Source: Cyclobacteriaceae bacterium (lineage in GTDB: Bacteria; Bacteroidota; Bacteroidia; Cytophagales; Cyclobacteriaceae). From it: DNA of 14,962 bases. Below are positions 8,322-14,962 of the stretch, one piece after another; position 1 is the stretch's first letter, and the number at the start of each line of letters is the position of its first letter. A program made the translations under genes and the position numbers. Under the pieces are notes generated by a model. It ran no database searches and was not told where the DNA came from. It saw only the letters and a program-made list of their open reading frames with translations. Location of the stretch: assembly GCA_030589835.1 (NCBI GenBank), contig JAUUZS010000026.1, forward strand, positions 1 to 14,962. Reading direction: 5' to 3'.

Positions 8322-8347
8322 AAAAAAGTGACAATTGTCAATTTTTT
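8322..8347. promoter_or_regulatory. Palindromic operator-like site upstream of rseC-rnf
   Basis: The core TGACAATTGTCA (8329-8340) is a perfect 12-bp palindrome. It extends, past one mismatched pair, into six A on the left and six T on the right, giving 25 of 26 symmetric positions. Its half-site layout TGAC-N4-GTCA resembles Crp/Fnr-family sites (TTGAT-N4-ATCAA). If transcription starts about 5-7 bp after the -7 element, the centre (8334.5) lies near -42, the usual place for class II activation. A weak hairpin role is possible, but the 4-bp G/C-containing stem is too short for a good terminator. The regulator is unknown. Confidence 0.5.
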
Positions 8348-8363
8348 AAATAAACAGTCTGTC

Positions 8364-8371
8364 TACATTTG
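8364..8371 (+). promoter_or_regulatory. Bacteroidota -7 element of the rseC-rnf operon
   Basis: TACATTTG matches TAnnTTTG and lies 24 bp before the ATG of rseC. No TTG sits at the usual 19-21 bp upstream; the nearest (8335-8337) is 26 bp away, inside the palindrome. A missing -33 half fits a promoter that depends on an activator. The rest of the 199-bp gap from 8197 holds the flavodoxin terminator, AT-rich spacer and a small CCCT/AGGG inverted repeat at 8286-8300. Confidence 0.6.
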
Positions 8372-8395
8372 CAGGCGGATTTTTGGTAGAGGGCA

Positions 8396-8824
8396 ATGAG
8401 TACGGAGACATTAAGTAATTCGATAGAGCATTTAGGGGTAATCAAAGAAATTACTCAGAAGAATATTAAAGTAAGTTTGCTCAACGTCTCAGCATGTTCA
8501 TCTTGTCATACCAAATCAACCTGTTCAGTTTCTGATATTGATAACAAAGTAATTGACGTCATTAATTCAGGGGGAAAATTTACCAAAGGAGAAAATGTGA
8601 AAGTAGCATTTGAAAAGTCTTTAGGCCCATTGGCCTTATTCCTTGGTTATGTCGCTCCTTTTTTTCTATTAATGTTGGTTTTATTGGTTTTCTGGTCAAT
8701 CACAAAAGATGAAGTTACATCAGGGTTGGCGTCTTTGATTTCAGTAGGTGTTTATTATATGTTTCTCACCCTCTTCAGAAAAAAATTAAAAAGCACATTT
8801 ACTTTTAGAATTCTAAAAGATTAA
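8396..8824 (+). CDS. rseC: RseC/MucC family membrane protein (SoxR-reducing system)
   Basis: A 142-residue membrane protein of the RseC/MucC family, members of which are linked to the Rsx/Rnf complex and, in E. coli, to keeping SoxR reduced. Near the N-terminus a cysteine cluster CSSCHTKSTC (C34, C37, C43) follows a small beta-rich segment GVIKEITQKNIKVSLLN. Two membrane segments lie at about 77-101 and 107-127, with basic residues RKKLK after the second. Domain order, length and membrane pattern all fit the family. In Bacteroidota rseC commonly heads the rnf operon, and here it lies 8 bp before rnfB. It may help assemble or regulate Rnf; its biochemical role is not established. Confidence 0.9.
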   Translation: MSTETLSNSIEHLGVIKEITQKNIKVSLLNVSACSSCHTKSTCSVSDIDNKVIDVINSGGKFTKGENVKVAFEKSLGPLALFLGYVAPFFLLMLVLLVFWSITKDEVTSGLASLISVGVYYMFLTLFRKKLKSTFTFRILKD

Positions 8825-8832
8825 AATAAGTT

Positions 8833-9846
8833 ATGAGTCAGACGGTTCTTTTTACAATCGGATCAATTACCATTCTAGGTTTCCTGGCAGCAGCAATTCT
8901 GTATTTTATTGCCAGTAAGTTCAAAGTATACGAAGATCCAAAAATAGACGAAGTTGAAGAGGCTTTGCCAAGTTCAAATTGTGGCGGTTGTGGACTCCCA
9001 GGGTGTCGCGCCTTTGCTGAGGCTTGTGTAAAAGCCGATGACCTGTCAGATCTTCATTGTCCGGTTGGGGGAAATGATACCATGCAAAGTGTTGCAGATC
9101 TGTTAGGCATGGAGGTGGAAGAGCGCGATCCTTACGTAGCAGTAGTGCGCTGTTCAGGGTCATTTGAATATCGAAAGAAAGTAAATGTTTATGATGGCAC
9201 TCCAAACTGCACGGTAGCTCACGGCTTATATGGTGGTGACACCGGATGTCAAAATGGTTGCCTGGGATTTGGCGAATGCGTTGATGCCTGTGATTTTGAG
9301 GCCATGTATATGGATGAGGAGACCGGGCTCCCGGTTGTAATCCAGGACAAATGTACCGCTTGTAATGCCTGCGTGACGGCTTGCCCAAGAGACATCATGG
9401 AGTTGAGGCCAAAAGGCAGAAGAGATCGGCGAACCTTTGTATCCTGCATCAATACGGACAAAGGTGGCGCAGCAAAAAAAGCCTGCGAAGTGGCCTGTAC
9501 CGGTTGCAGCAAATGTGAAGCCGAATGTAAATACGATGCCATCACCATAGTAAATTACCTGGCATATATTGATGGTGATAAATGCAAAAATTGCAGAAAG
9601 TGCGCTCCGGTTTGCAAATCAAATTCCATCCATGAAATAAACTTTCCTCCAAGAAAAGAACCCAAAGAAAAACCTGAAAAGAAGGAAAGAGTAAAAAGGG
9701 AACGGCCAGAAAAAACTACCGCTCCTGAAGCAGCAGATACAGGTGCACCTGAAAAGGAAGCCGGCGTCGATGTTATAGAGATGGCTAAAAAGGCCAATGA
9801 TACTAAATCAAAAGAAGGAAACTCAGAAGAAAAATCGAATAGTTGA
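8833..9846 (+). CDS. rnfB: Rnf complex subunit RnfB, polyferredoxin
   Basis: RnfB is the iron-sulfur subunit that exchanges electrons with ferredoxin on the cytoplasmic side. The 337 residues start with one membrane helix (about 5-27). Next comes the RnfB-type [4Fe-4S] motif C50-GG-C53-GLPG-C58 with C76. Four further cysteine groups follow: 139/143/149/153, 174/177/180/184 (CTACNACVTACP), 222/225/228/232 and 251/254/257/261. Others at 107, 126, 205 and 218 could hold another cluster; there are 25 cysteines in all. This is the long polyferredoxin form found in anaerobes and Bacteroidota, with more clusters than the short E. coli RsxB. The tail (about 273-337) is low-complexity, rich in K, E and P. 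The stop overlaps the rnfC start (TGATG). Confidence 0.96.
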   Translation: MSQTVLFTIGSITILGFLAAAILYFIASKFKVYEDPKIDEVEEALPSSNCGGCGLPGCRAFAEACVKADDLSDLHCPVGGNDTMQSVADLLGMEVEERDPYVAVVRCSGSFEYRKKVNVYDGTPNCTVAHGLYGGDTGCQNGCLGFGECVDACDFEAMYMDEETGLPVVIQDKCTACNACVTACPRDIMELRPKGRRDRRTFVSCINTDKGGAAKKACEVACTGCSKCEAECKYDAITIVNYLAYIDGDKCKNCRKCAPVCKSNSIHEINFPPRKEPKEKPEKKERVKRERPEKTTAPEAADTGAPEKEAGVDVIEMAKKANDTKSKEGNSEEKSNS

Positions 9847-10721
9847 TGAGTTTAACACTAAATAATATAAAGACATTTCCATTGGGAGGTGTTCATCCGG
9901 CAGAACATAAATTTACTGCGGATAAACCCATTGAGAAATTGGAAATCCCAAAGCAAGTTTCCATCCCTATATCACAGCACATTGGCGCTCCGGCAAAACC
10001 TGTTGTGGAGCAAAGGGAAAAAGTGAAGATAGGACAGGTGATTGCGACAAGCAGTGGATTTGTATCTGCAAATATCCACGCCACTATTGCCGGAACGGTT
10101 GCTAAGATTGATAAAATGATGGACTCTACCGGATATAAACGGGATGCCATTATTATCAAGGCAGGAAAGGATGAACAAGTTTGGGATGATGGTATAGACA
10201 TTAGCGAGGAGTTGGTATCGGATTTTTCACTTGAGCGGGAAGATATCATTAAGAAGGTTGCCGCTGCCGGCATCGTAGGATTGGGAGGAGCTACTTTCCC
10301 ATCTCACGTTAAGCTTTCTGTTCCCAAAGGAAAAAAAGCAGAATACCTGATTCTCAATGGCGTGGAATGCGAGCCCTATCTGACAGCCGACCATAGGTTG
10401 ATGCTGGAAAAAGGTGCTGAAATCATTGTCGGGGCTAAAATTCTAATGAAAGCCCTCGATGTTGACCAAGCAATTATTGGAATTGAAAACAACAAGCCAG
10501 ACGCCATTGAGCTTATGGCAAAATTAGTGTCTAACGAAAAGGGCATTGTCGTTCAACCTTTAAAAGTTCAATATCCTCAGGGTGGAGAGAAGCAGTTGAT
10601 CAAAGCAGCTTTAGATCGCGAAGTACCTTCAGGCGGACTACCCATTGATGTTGGGGTAGTGGTGCATAATGTAGGGACTGCATTTGCGGTTTATGAAGCA
10701 GTTCAGAAGAACAAGCCATAG
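9846..10721 (+). CDS. rnfC: RnfC N-terminal part: RnfC_N and NADH/FMN-binding domains
   Basis: 291 residues up to the TAG. Residues 11 to about 90 are the RnfC N-terminal domain, opening FPLGGVHPAEHK. Residues about 130-275 are the complex-I 51-kDa-like fold that binds NADH and FMN, with GLGGATFPSHVK (146-157), NGVECEPYLTADHRL (171-185) and YPQGGEKQLI (243-252). The ATG at 9846 is chosen over the TTG at 9843 because it gives the usual TGATG coupling to rnfB. If translation really stops here, the protein would have a nucleotide site but no clusters to pass electrons on to. Confidence 0.8.
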   Translation: MSLTLNNIKTFPLGGVHPAEHKFTADKPIEKLEIPKQVSIPISQHIGAPAKPVVEQREKVKIGQVIATSSGFVSANIHATIAGTVAKIDKMMDSTGYKRDAIIIKAGKDEQVWDDGIDISEELVSDFSLEREDIIKKVAAAGIVGLGGATFPSHVKLSVPKGKKAEYLILNGVECEPYLTADHRLMLEKGAEIIVGAKILMKALDVDQAIIGIENNKPDAIELMAKLVSNEKGIVVQPLKVQYPQGGEKQLIKAALDREVPSGGLPIDVGVVVHNVGTAFAVYEAVQKNKP

Positions 10722-10730
10722 GTTGAGCGG

Positions 10731-11201
10731 GTGGTCACCATCACCGGAAAGGATGTTAAAAATCCATTGAATTTGTTGGTGAGGATTGGCACTCCGGTTA
10801 ACGATCTCATTGAAGCTGCGGGTGGCATTCCAGAAAATACAGGGAAAGTAATTAGTGGCGGACCAATGATGGGAAAGGCACTGAATTCGGTAGATATACC
10901 CGTTGCAAAAGGGACTTCAGGAATTTTGTTGATTCCAAATGAAGAGGCTAAGCGGGGCAACATGAAGGTATGCGTTCGGTGTAGCAAATGTGTAACGGTT
11001 TGCCCTATGGGATTGGAACCCTATTTACTTATGACCTTAACACAAAAAGAACTTTTTGACAGAGTAGAAGAAGAAATGACCATGGATTGCATTGAATGCG
11101 GTTCGTGTTCCTTCACATGTCCATCAGACAGGCCGCTTTTAGATTATATTAGATTGGGAAAGAAAACTGTTGCATCATTAATCAGGGAAAGAAATAACTA
11201 A
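10731..11201 (+). CDS. rnfC: RnfC C-terminal part: SLBB and two [4Fe-4S] clusters
   Basis: The rest of rnfC, 156 codons if restarted at the GTG at 10731 (codon 296 of the whole gene), 9 bp after the TAG. It holds an SLBB-type segment, IGTPVNDLIEAAGG, and two cluster motifs, CVRCSKCVTVCP and CIECGSCSFTCP. In whole-gene numbering the ligands are C376/379/382/386 and C415/418/421/425. All eight ligands are present. Only a weak purine stretch (GAGCGG) precedes the GTG, so an independent start is uncertain. The stop overlaps the rnfD ATG (TAATG). Confidence 0.65.
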   Translation: MVTITGKDVKNPLNLLVRIGTPVNDLIEAAGGIPENTGKVISGGPMMGKALNSVDIPVAKGTSGILLIPNEEAKRGNMKVCVRCSKCVTVCPMGLEPYLLMTLTQKELFDRVEEEMTMDCIECGSCSFTCPSDRPLLDYIRLGKKTVASLIRERNN

Positions 11202-12202
11202 TGAGCACTCCATTTTTAACGATATCACCATCTCCACACGTCCATACTGACGACAATGTCAAAAAATTGATGTATGGGGTGATTATTGCAATGCTACCGG
11301 CATTGGCAGTATCATTTTATGTTTTCGGCATAGGCGCCGTCTATGTCACTTTGCTCTCGGTAGTAAGTTGCGTGATTGTAGAATTTGTACTCACAAAATA
11401 TCTATTGAAAAAGGAACCCACTATTATAGATGGTTCAGCGATTATCACCGGTATGCTGTTGGCTTTTAATGTCCCTAGTAGCCTACCGTGGTGGGCAATA
11501 GTAATTGGAAGCATTGTCGCTATTGGTATTGGAAAATCTGCCTTCGGCGGATTGGGAAATAATCCCTTCAATCCGGCATTAGTAGGTAGGGTATTCTTAT
11601 TGATTTCCTTTCCCGTGCAAATGACAAGTTGGCCTGTGCCGTTTGTGTCCAGGTTTCAATTCTTCGATATGACTACAGGAGCCACTCCATTGGCGCTCAT
11701 AAAGGAAGGCGTTGATGCAGGAAGCACGGTTTCAGAATTGATGCATGAGTTGCCCTCATATTTACATATGATGCTCGGCGGATTGGGAGGCAGTATTGGT
11801 GAAATATCAGCCATAGGACTCATCATCGGTTTCGCCTATATGTTATGGAAAAAAATCATTACCTGGCATACTCCGGTATCCATGCTGGCTACCATTGTGG
11901 TATTGACAGGCATTCTTTGGATGATCAATCCGGATAAGTTCGCTGATCCGGTATTTCACTTATTGACTGGAGGTATCTTATTGGGCGCATTTTTTATGGC
12001 AACAGATTATGTTACCTCTCCAATGACGACGAAAGGGATGTTGATTTACGGTGCGGGAATAGGATTTCTCACTGTTGTGATCAGGACCTACGGGGCGTAT
12101 CCTGAAGGCGTATCCTTTGCGATTTTGATTATGAATGGTTTTGTGCCATTGATGAATAAATATATCAAACCAAAACGATTCGGAATTAAGAACAATGGCT
12201 AA
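11201..12202 (+). CDS. rnfD: Rnf complex subunit RnfD, membrane flavoprotein
   Basis: RnfD is an integral membrane subunit of the NqrB/RnfD family and part of the ion path. The 333 residues are mostly hydrophobic, with about eight to ten membrane helices. The covalent FMN site is TTGATPLA, with the acceptor threonine at residue 162; ApbE, the transferase that attaches the flavin, is not in this window. Other family marks are FGGLGNNPFNPALVGR (115-130) and DGSAIITGMLLAFNVP. The length is close to the usual 320-350. It starts within the rnfC stop and overlaps rnfG by 8 bp, implying coupled translation that keeps subunit ratios even. No key residue appears to be missing. Confidence 0.97.
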   Translation: MSTPFLTISPSPHVHTDDNVKKLMYGVIIAMLPALAVSFYVFGIGAVYVTLLSVVSCVIVEFVLTKYLLKKEPTIIDGSAIITGMLLAFNVPSSLPWWAIVIGSIVAIGIGKSAFGGLGNNPFNPALVGRVFLLISFPVQMTSWPVPFVSRFQFFDMTTGATPLALIKEGVDAGSTVSELMHELPSYLHMMLGGLGGSIGEISAIGLIIGFAYMLWKKIITWHTPVSMLATIVVLTGILWMINPDKFADPVFHLLTGGILLGAFFMATDYVTSPMTTKGMLIYGAGIGFLTVVIRTYGAYPEGVSFAILIMNGFVPLMNKYIKPKRFGIKNNG

Positions 12203-12776
12203 GAAAGAATCAACATTTTTCAATATGGTGTCCAGTCTCGTCGTCGTGACGTTGATTGCCTCCATCGCTCTTGGTTATGCATATGAATTAACCAAAGGGC
12301 CAATTGCTGCAGCAAAGCTTGCTAAGAAAATCAAAGCCATCGATCAGGTCGTTGTGGAATACGACAATAATCCGGTGGATGAGATGTATAAAATTCCATT
12401 GGCAGGTTCTGAAGACAGCCTCGAAGTCTATCCGGCAAAAAAGGGTGACAAGATTATGGCAAGCGCCATCAGAACATTTTCTCCGAAAGGATATAATGGT
12501 AATATATGGCTCATGGTTGGCTTACTACCAAACGGAAATATTCAAAATATATCAGTACTCGAACATAAAGAGACACCGGGATTAGGAACAAAGATGAACA
12601 ATACTGAATTTAAGAATCTGTTTATTGGGCAAAATCCATCATCCTTCAATCTGAAGGTGACAAAGGATGGCGGCGATGTCGATGCGCTTGCCGGTGCCAC
12701 CATCACTTCAAGGGCGTTTGGAGATGCGATTCAACTGGCATTTGATGCATATATGGAAGGAGGTCAGCATGAGTAA
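12195..12776 (+). CDS. rnfG: Rnf complex subunit RnfG, covalent flavoprotein
   Basis: RnfG is anchored by one N-terminal helix (about 10-30) and carries an FMN-binding domain on the far side of the membrane. The 193 residues include the conserved [10 protein letters not shown] (124-133) of the FMN-binding domain. The flavin attachment site is [10 protein letters not shown], with Thr169 as the expected acceptor; position 166 is alanine where Ser or Thr is more common in the (S/T)GAT motif. It overlaps rnfD by 8 bp at its start and rnfE by 8 bp at its end. The length is typical for the family. Activity would need an ApbE-type flavin transferase encoded elsewhere. Confidence 0.95.
   Translation: MAKKESTFFNMVSSLVVVTLIASIALGYAYELTKGPIAAAKLAKKIKAIDQVVVEYDNNPVDEMYKIPLAGSEDSLEVYPAKKGDKIMASAIRTFSPKGYNGNIWLMVGLLPNGNIQNISVLEHKETPGLGTKMNNTEFKNLFIGQNPSSFNLKVTKDGGDVDALAGATITSRAFGDAIQLAFDAYMEGGQHE
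12757..12764 (+). promoter_or_regulatory. Strong Shine-Dalgarno for rnfE, inside rnfG
   Basis: AAGGAGGT is a full match to the anti-Shine-Dalgarno sequence and lies 4 bp before the ATG at 12769. It fixes the rnfE start over in-frame upstream ATGs such as 12667. Such perfect sites are uncommon in Bacteroidota. It also encodes part of the RnfG end (EGG), so coding constraint may explain it in part. Confidence 0.6.
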
Positions 12777-13353
12777 TATGAAAAATTTTACTAAGGGCTT
12801 TTTTAAGGAAAATGCCGTATTTGTGCAGCTTCTTGGTATGTGCCCAACCCTTGGTGTCACATCCACAGCCATCAATGGCCTGGGAATGGGATTGGCCACT
12901 ACCTTTGTTTTGGTAATGTCAAATGTGGTGATATCCCTTGTCAAGGGTTTTATTCCTGACAAGGTTCGTATTCCTGCTTTTATTGTAATCATTGCTTCTT
13001 TTGTGACCGTGGTAGATTTGGTCATGGCAGGATACCTACCGGGATTGCATGAGCAACTAGGGCTTTTTATCCCATTGATTGTGGTGAACTGCATCGTCCT
13101 AGGTCGAGCTGAGGCCTTTGCTTCAAAAAACAATGTCGTATCATCATTGTTCGATGGATTGGGAATGGGACTTGGCTTTGCCATGGCCTTAACGATGCTC
13201 GGTTCAGTCAGGGAAATACTCGGTAGCCTTTCCTTATTTGGAATGAAGTTCGCAGATGCTGACGGCATATTGCTGTTTATTCTACCTCCAGGTGCATTTA
13301 TCGCACTGGGATTATTAATTGCTTTAATCAATCACCTAAGAAAAACTGCCTAG
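12769..13353 (+). CDS. rnfE: Rnf complex subunit RnfE, membrane protein
   Basis: RnfE is one of the two homologous six-helix membrane subunits (NqrD/RnfE family), which lie in opposite orientation around a central iron-sulfur cluster. Starting at 12769 gives 194 residues, the normal length; the longer frame from 12667 adds 34 residues that are merely RnfG in another frame. The family's cysteines are present: C25 in [10 protein letters not shown] and C108 in [17 protein letters not shown], the counterparts of the ligands proposed for a membrane-embedded cluster shared with RnfA. The end [10 protein letters not shown] is basic and probably cytoplasmic. It stops at TAG, 5 bp before rnfA. Confidence 0.96.
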   Translation: MSNMKNFTKGFFKENAVFVQLLGMCPTLGVTSTAINGLGMGLATTFVLVMSNVVISLVKGFIPDKVRIPAFIVIIASFVTVVDLVMAGYLPGLHEQLGLFIPLIVVNCIVLGRAEAFASKNNVVSSLFDGLGMGLGFAMALTMLGSVREILGSLSLFGMKFADADGILLFILPPGAFIALGLLIALINHLRKTA

Positions 13354-13358
13354 ACATT

Positions 13359-13931
13359 ATGGAATATATGATCATCGTATTTGGGGCAATTTTTGTCAAT
13401 AATATTGTCCTCAATCAGTTTCTTGGAATTTGTCCTTTTCTGGGCGTATCCAGCAAAGTTTCCACAGGTATTGGCATGACTGGCGCCGTGACTTTCGTAA
13501 TGACGATAGCTACCATAGTTACTTACCTGATTCAGACATATGTGCTTGTTCCTTTAGAAATCACCTACCTGCAGACCATCACATACATACTGATCATTGC
13601 TGCCCTCGTGCAGATGGTAGAGATTATATTGAAAAAAGTAAGCCCGGCACTTTACCAGGCTTTGGGTGTTTTTCTTCCTTTGATCACTACCAACTGTGCC
13701 ATATTAGGCGTAGCAATTTTGGTAATTCAAAATGATTTTAACCTGATTGAAAGTGTAGTATTCGCAATTGCCAATGCCATAGGATTTGGACTGGCGTTAG
13801 TAATTTTTGCGGGCTTACGTGAGCATATGGATCTTATTGACATGCCAAAAGGAATGAAAGGCGTTCCGGCATCTTTAGTAATCGCAGGATTGCTTTCAAT
13901 GGCATTTATGGGATTTGCAGGTTTAGTATAA
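13359..13931 (+). CDS. rnfA: Rnf complex subunit RnfA, membrane protein
   Basis: RnfA is the partner of RnfE (NqrE/RnfA family), with six membrane helices in 190 residues, the usual size. C25 in FLGICPFLGV and C113 in TTNCAILGVAIL match the paired cysteines of the inverted repeat subunits and would complete the membrane cluster with RnfE. Other family marks are NNIVLNQFLG (14-23) and FGLALVIFAGLREHMDL (143-159). It follows rnfE by 5 bp, so the B-C-D-G-E-A order of the Rnf operon is complete, with only RnfC interrupted. Confidence 0.97.
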   Translation: MEYMIIVFGAIFVNNIVLNQFLGICPFLGVSSKVSTGIGMTGAVTFVMTIATIVTYLIQTYVLVPLEITYLQTITYILIIAALVQMVEIILKKVSPALYQALGVFLPLITTNCAILGVAILVIQNDFNLIESVVFAIANAIGFGLALVIFAGLREHMDLIDMPKGMKGVPASLVIAGLLSMAFMGFAGLV

Positions 13932-13949
13932 ATTAATAAAAAGATTATC

Positions 13950-14933
13950 ATGGTTAATCTGGCCACTAAATACATGGGTTTGAATCTTAAAAACCCAATC
14001 ATCGTTTCGAGTAGTAGTCTTACACACAGTGCCGAAGGTGTACAAAGATGTGCTGATGCAGGGGCTTCTGCCGTAGTGCTAAAATCTCTTTTCGAAGAGC
14101 AGATCAATTCTGACGTGAAGGCACTCGCTGACAGTTCTGTTCCATCCTTTCATACGGAAGAGTGGGACTATATCCAGCGAATGGGGCTGGATATGAACGC
14201 CGATGAGTACCTGAAAATTATTGAGGAGTCAAAGGCAAAGGTGGATATCCCGGTAATTGCCAGCTTAAATTGCATCAGTACGGATCGTTGGTCGGAATTT
14301 GCAAAAAATATAGAGCTTGTAGGCGCCGATGCTCTCGAGCTGAATATTGCCGTGATGCCCCGGCAATTTGATGAGAACCCGGATAAAATAGAGCAGCATA
14401 TCTGCAACATTGTTTCCAATGTGAAGGAAAAGCTAAATATTCCTGTGGCCGTAAAAATAGGTCCCTATTTCACCTCTATGCCACGAATAGCTAAAAGTGT
14501 AAGAAAAGCCGGAGCTTCTGCCCTGGTACTTTTCAATCGTTTTTATCAGACCGATATCGACATCAACAAAATGGCACATGATTCTAAAAATAAGTACAGC
14601 ACACCTGCCGAAATGTCCAATACACTTCGCTGGATATCCTTGTTGTACCAGCAGATCGGATGTTCATTGGTTGGTAACACCGGGATTCATGACGGGGAAG
14701 CGGTGATCAAGCAGCTATTGGTAGGAGCCAGGGCAGTGGAGATTTGCTCTACCCTTTTTGTAAATGGCATGGGCCAGATACAACTCATGTTGGATGAAGT
14801 GCAAAAATGGATGGAAGAAAAAGGGTATGAATCCGTTGATGATTTCCGGGGCAATATGAGCCACAAAAACTCCAAGCATCCGGAATACTTCGAAAGACAG
14901 CAATACATCAGGGCATTGGTTGGGATAGATTAA
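13950..14933 (+). CDS. Dihydroorotate-dehydrogenase-like FMN protein
   Basis: A 327-residue TIM-barrel flavoprotein resembling class 1 dihydroorotate dehydrogenase. Barrel strands and FMN-binding parts are visible: NPIIVSSSS (15-23), AVVLKSLFEEQ with Lys45, ASLNCIS (104-110), VAVKIGPYF with Lys169 (166-174), GNTGIHDG (242-249) and GARAVEICSTLF (259-270), the last two forming the phosphate site. However, the NxxCPN-type motif of true PyrD is replaced by ELNIAVMPRQF (130-140), with no cysteine in the place of the catalytic base. This subfamily probably does not make orotate, and its substrate is unknown. It follows rnfA by 18 bp and is likely co-transcribed, suggesting a link to the redox work of Rnf. 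No terminator is visible in the 29 bp remaining. Confidence 0.85.
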   Translation: MVNLATKYMGLNLKNPIIVSSSSLTHSAEGVQRCADAGASAVVLKSLFEEQINSDVKALADSSVPSFHTEEWDYIQRMGLDMNADEYLKIIEESKAKVDIPVIASLNCISTDRWSEFAKNIELVGADALELNIAVMPRQFDENPDKIEQHICNIVSNVKEKLNIPVAVKIGPYFTSMPRIAKSVRKAGASALVLFNRFYQTDIDINKMAHDSKNKYSTPAEMSNTLRWISLLYQQIGCSLVGNTGIHDGEAVIKQLLVGARAVEICSTLFVNGMGQIQLMLDEVQKWMEEKGYESVDDFRGNMSHKNSKHPEYFERQQYIRALVGID

Positions 14934-14962
14934 TTGGTGTCTGTCTATAAAGTCCGATTTCT

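Larger units (their letters stand above)
9846..11201 (+). pseudogene. rnfC: rnfC, full reading frame interrupted by an in-frame TAG
   Basis: RnfC is the peripheral NADH/FMN-binding subunit of the Rnf complex. The whole gene reads as 451 codons from the ATG at 9846 to TAA at 11199-11201, except for TAG at codon 292 (10719-10721). The two sides are in the same frame and together make a normal-length RnfC, so no frameshift is involved. Homologues as I remember them read PLIERVVTVTG here; this gene reads P-stop-VERVVTITG, so a TTG leucine codon changed to TAG fits a single base change. Both parts keep their motifs, which argues against long decay. The gene may be a fresh pseudogene, carry a sequencing error, be read through, or be truly split; the two parts are listed separately. 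Its ends overlap rnfB and rnfD by one base each. Confidence 0.75.

Noticed and set aside
8921..9388. A 155-codon minus-strand open frame opposite rnfB
   Set aside because: It is the shadow of a cysteine-rich gene with intact motifs on the plus strand, and shows no family features of its own.
10719..10721. TAG in rnfC as genome-wide reassignment of TAG or pyrrolysine coding
   Set aside because: coaBC and rnfE both end at TAG with the next gene starting at once, so TAG works as a stop. No pyrrolysine genes are visible, and the family has no known need for such a residue here.
12667..12768. A longer RnfE start adding 34 residues
   Set aside because: The extra residues are the end of rnfG read in another frame. 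The ATG at 12769 has a perfect Shine-Dalgarno and gives the family's normal length.
12708..13331. A 207-codon open frame on the minus strand opposite rnfE
   Set aside because: It lies wholly over the well-supported rnfG end and rnfE, has no recognisable motif, and is rich in P, S and K as expected for an antisense reading of a membrane protein gene.
1..14962. CRISPR arrays, tRNA or rRNA genes, insertion sequences, phage genes or toxin-antitoxin pairs
   Set aside because: I saw no regularly spaced repeats, cloverleaf structure, transposase motifs or terminal inverted repeats. The window is dense housekeeping and redox genes.

Overview
The window looks like chromosomal DNA of a Bacteroidota member, probably an aerobic Cytophagales-like relative. 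This rests on gene content and promoters, not a database search. It carries Bacteroidota-type families (an OstA-like LPS-transport protein, a divergent omega subunit, a DUF4835 protein). It also has several copies of the TAnnTTTG -7 promoter element, and few strong Shine-Dalgarno sequences. Almost all of the window is coding, and no stretch above 300 bases lacks a gene.

Region 1 (1-7552) is housekeeping. A minus-strand tilS is cut by the left edge and diverges from a plus-strand series: OstA/LptA-like protein, bamD, rpoZ (omega), coaBC, a DUF4835 secreted protein and recN. Clear promoter elements precede the OstA-like gene and bamD. bamD, rpoZ, coaBC and the DUF4835 gene are 6-8 bp apart or overlap, so they are probably one transcript. 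The set joins outer-membrane biogenesis, transcription, CoA synthesis and DNA repair.

Region 2 (7553-8256) is a single-gene unit: a long-chain flavodoxin with its own promoter and a strong intrinsic terminator.

Region 3 (8257-14933) is a redox operon: rseC, rnfB, rnfC, rnfD, rnfG, rnfE, rnfA and a dihydroorotate-dehydrogenase-like gene. Five of the junctions overlap or are at most 8 bp, and the last gap is 18 bp. Rnf is a membrane complex coupling electron transfer between ferredoxin (or possibly flavodoxin) and NAD(H) to ion movement. The -7 element before rseC has no well-placed -33 partner. Instead a 12-bp perfect palindrome lies where an activator of the Crp/Fnr type could bind.

The strongest anomaly is a TAG codon in frame within rnfC at 10719-10721. 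It replaces what is normally a leucine codon, exactly between the NADH/FMN-binding half and the SLBB/[4Fe-4S] half, and the downstream frame is fully open with every cluster cysteine present. It could be a sequencing error, a fresh nonsense mutation, or a real split or read-through of RnfC. Apart from this, I see known families in a recognisable order and no clearly new system.
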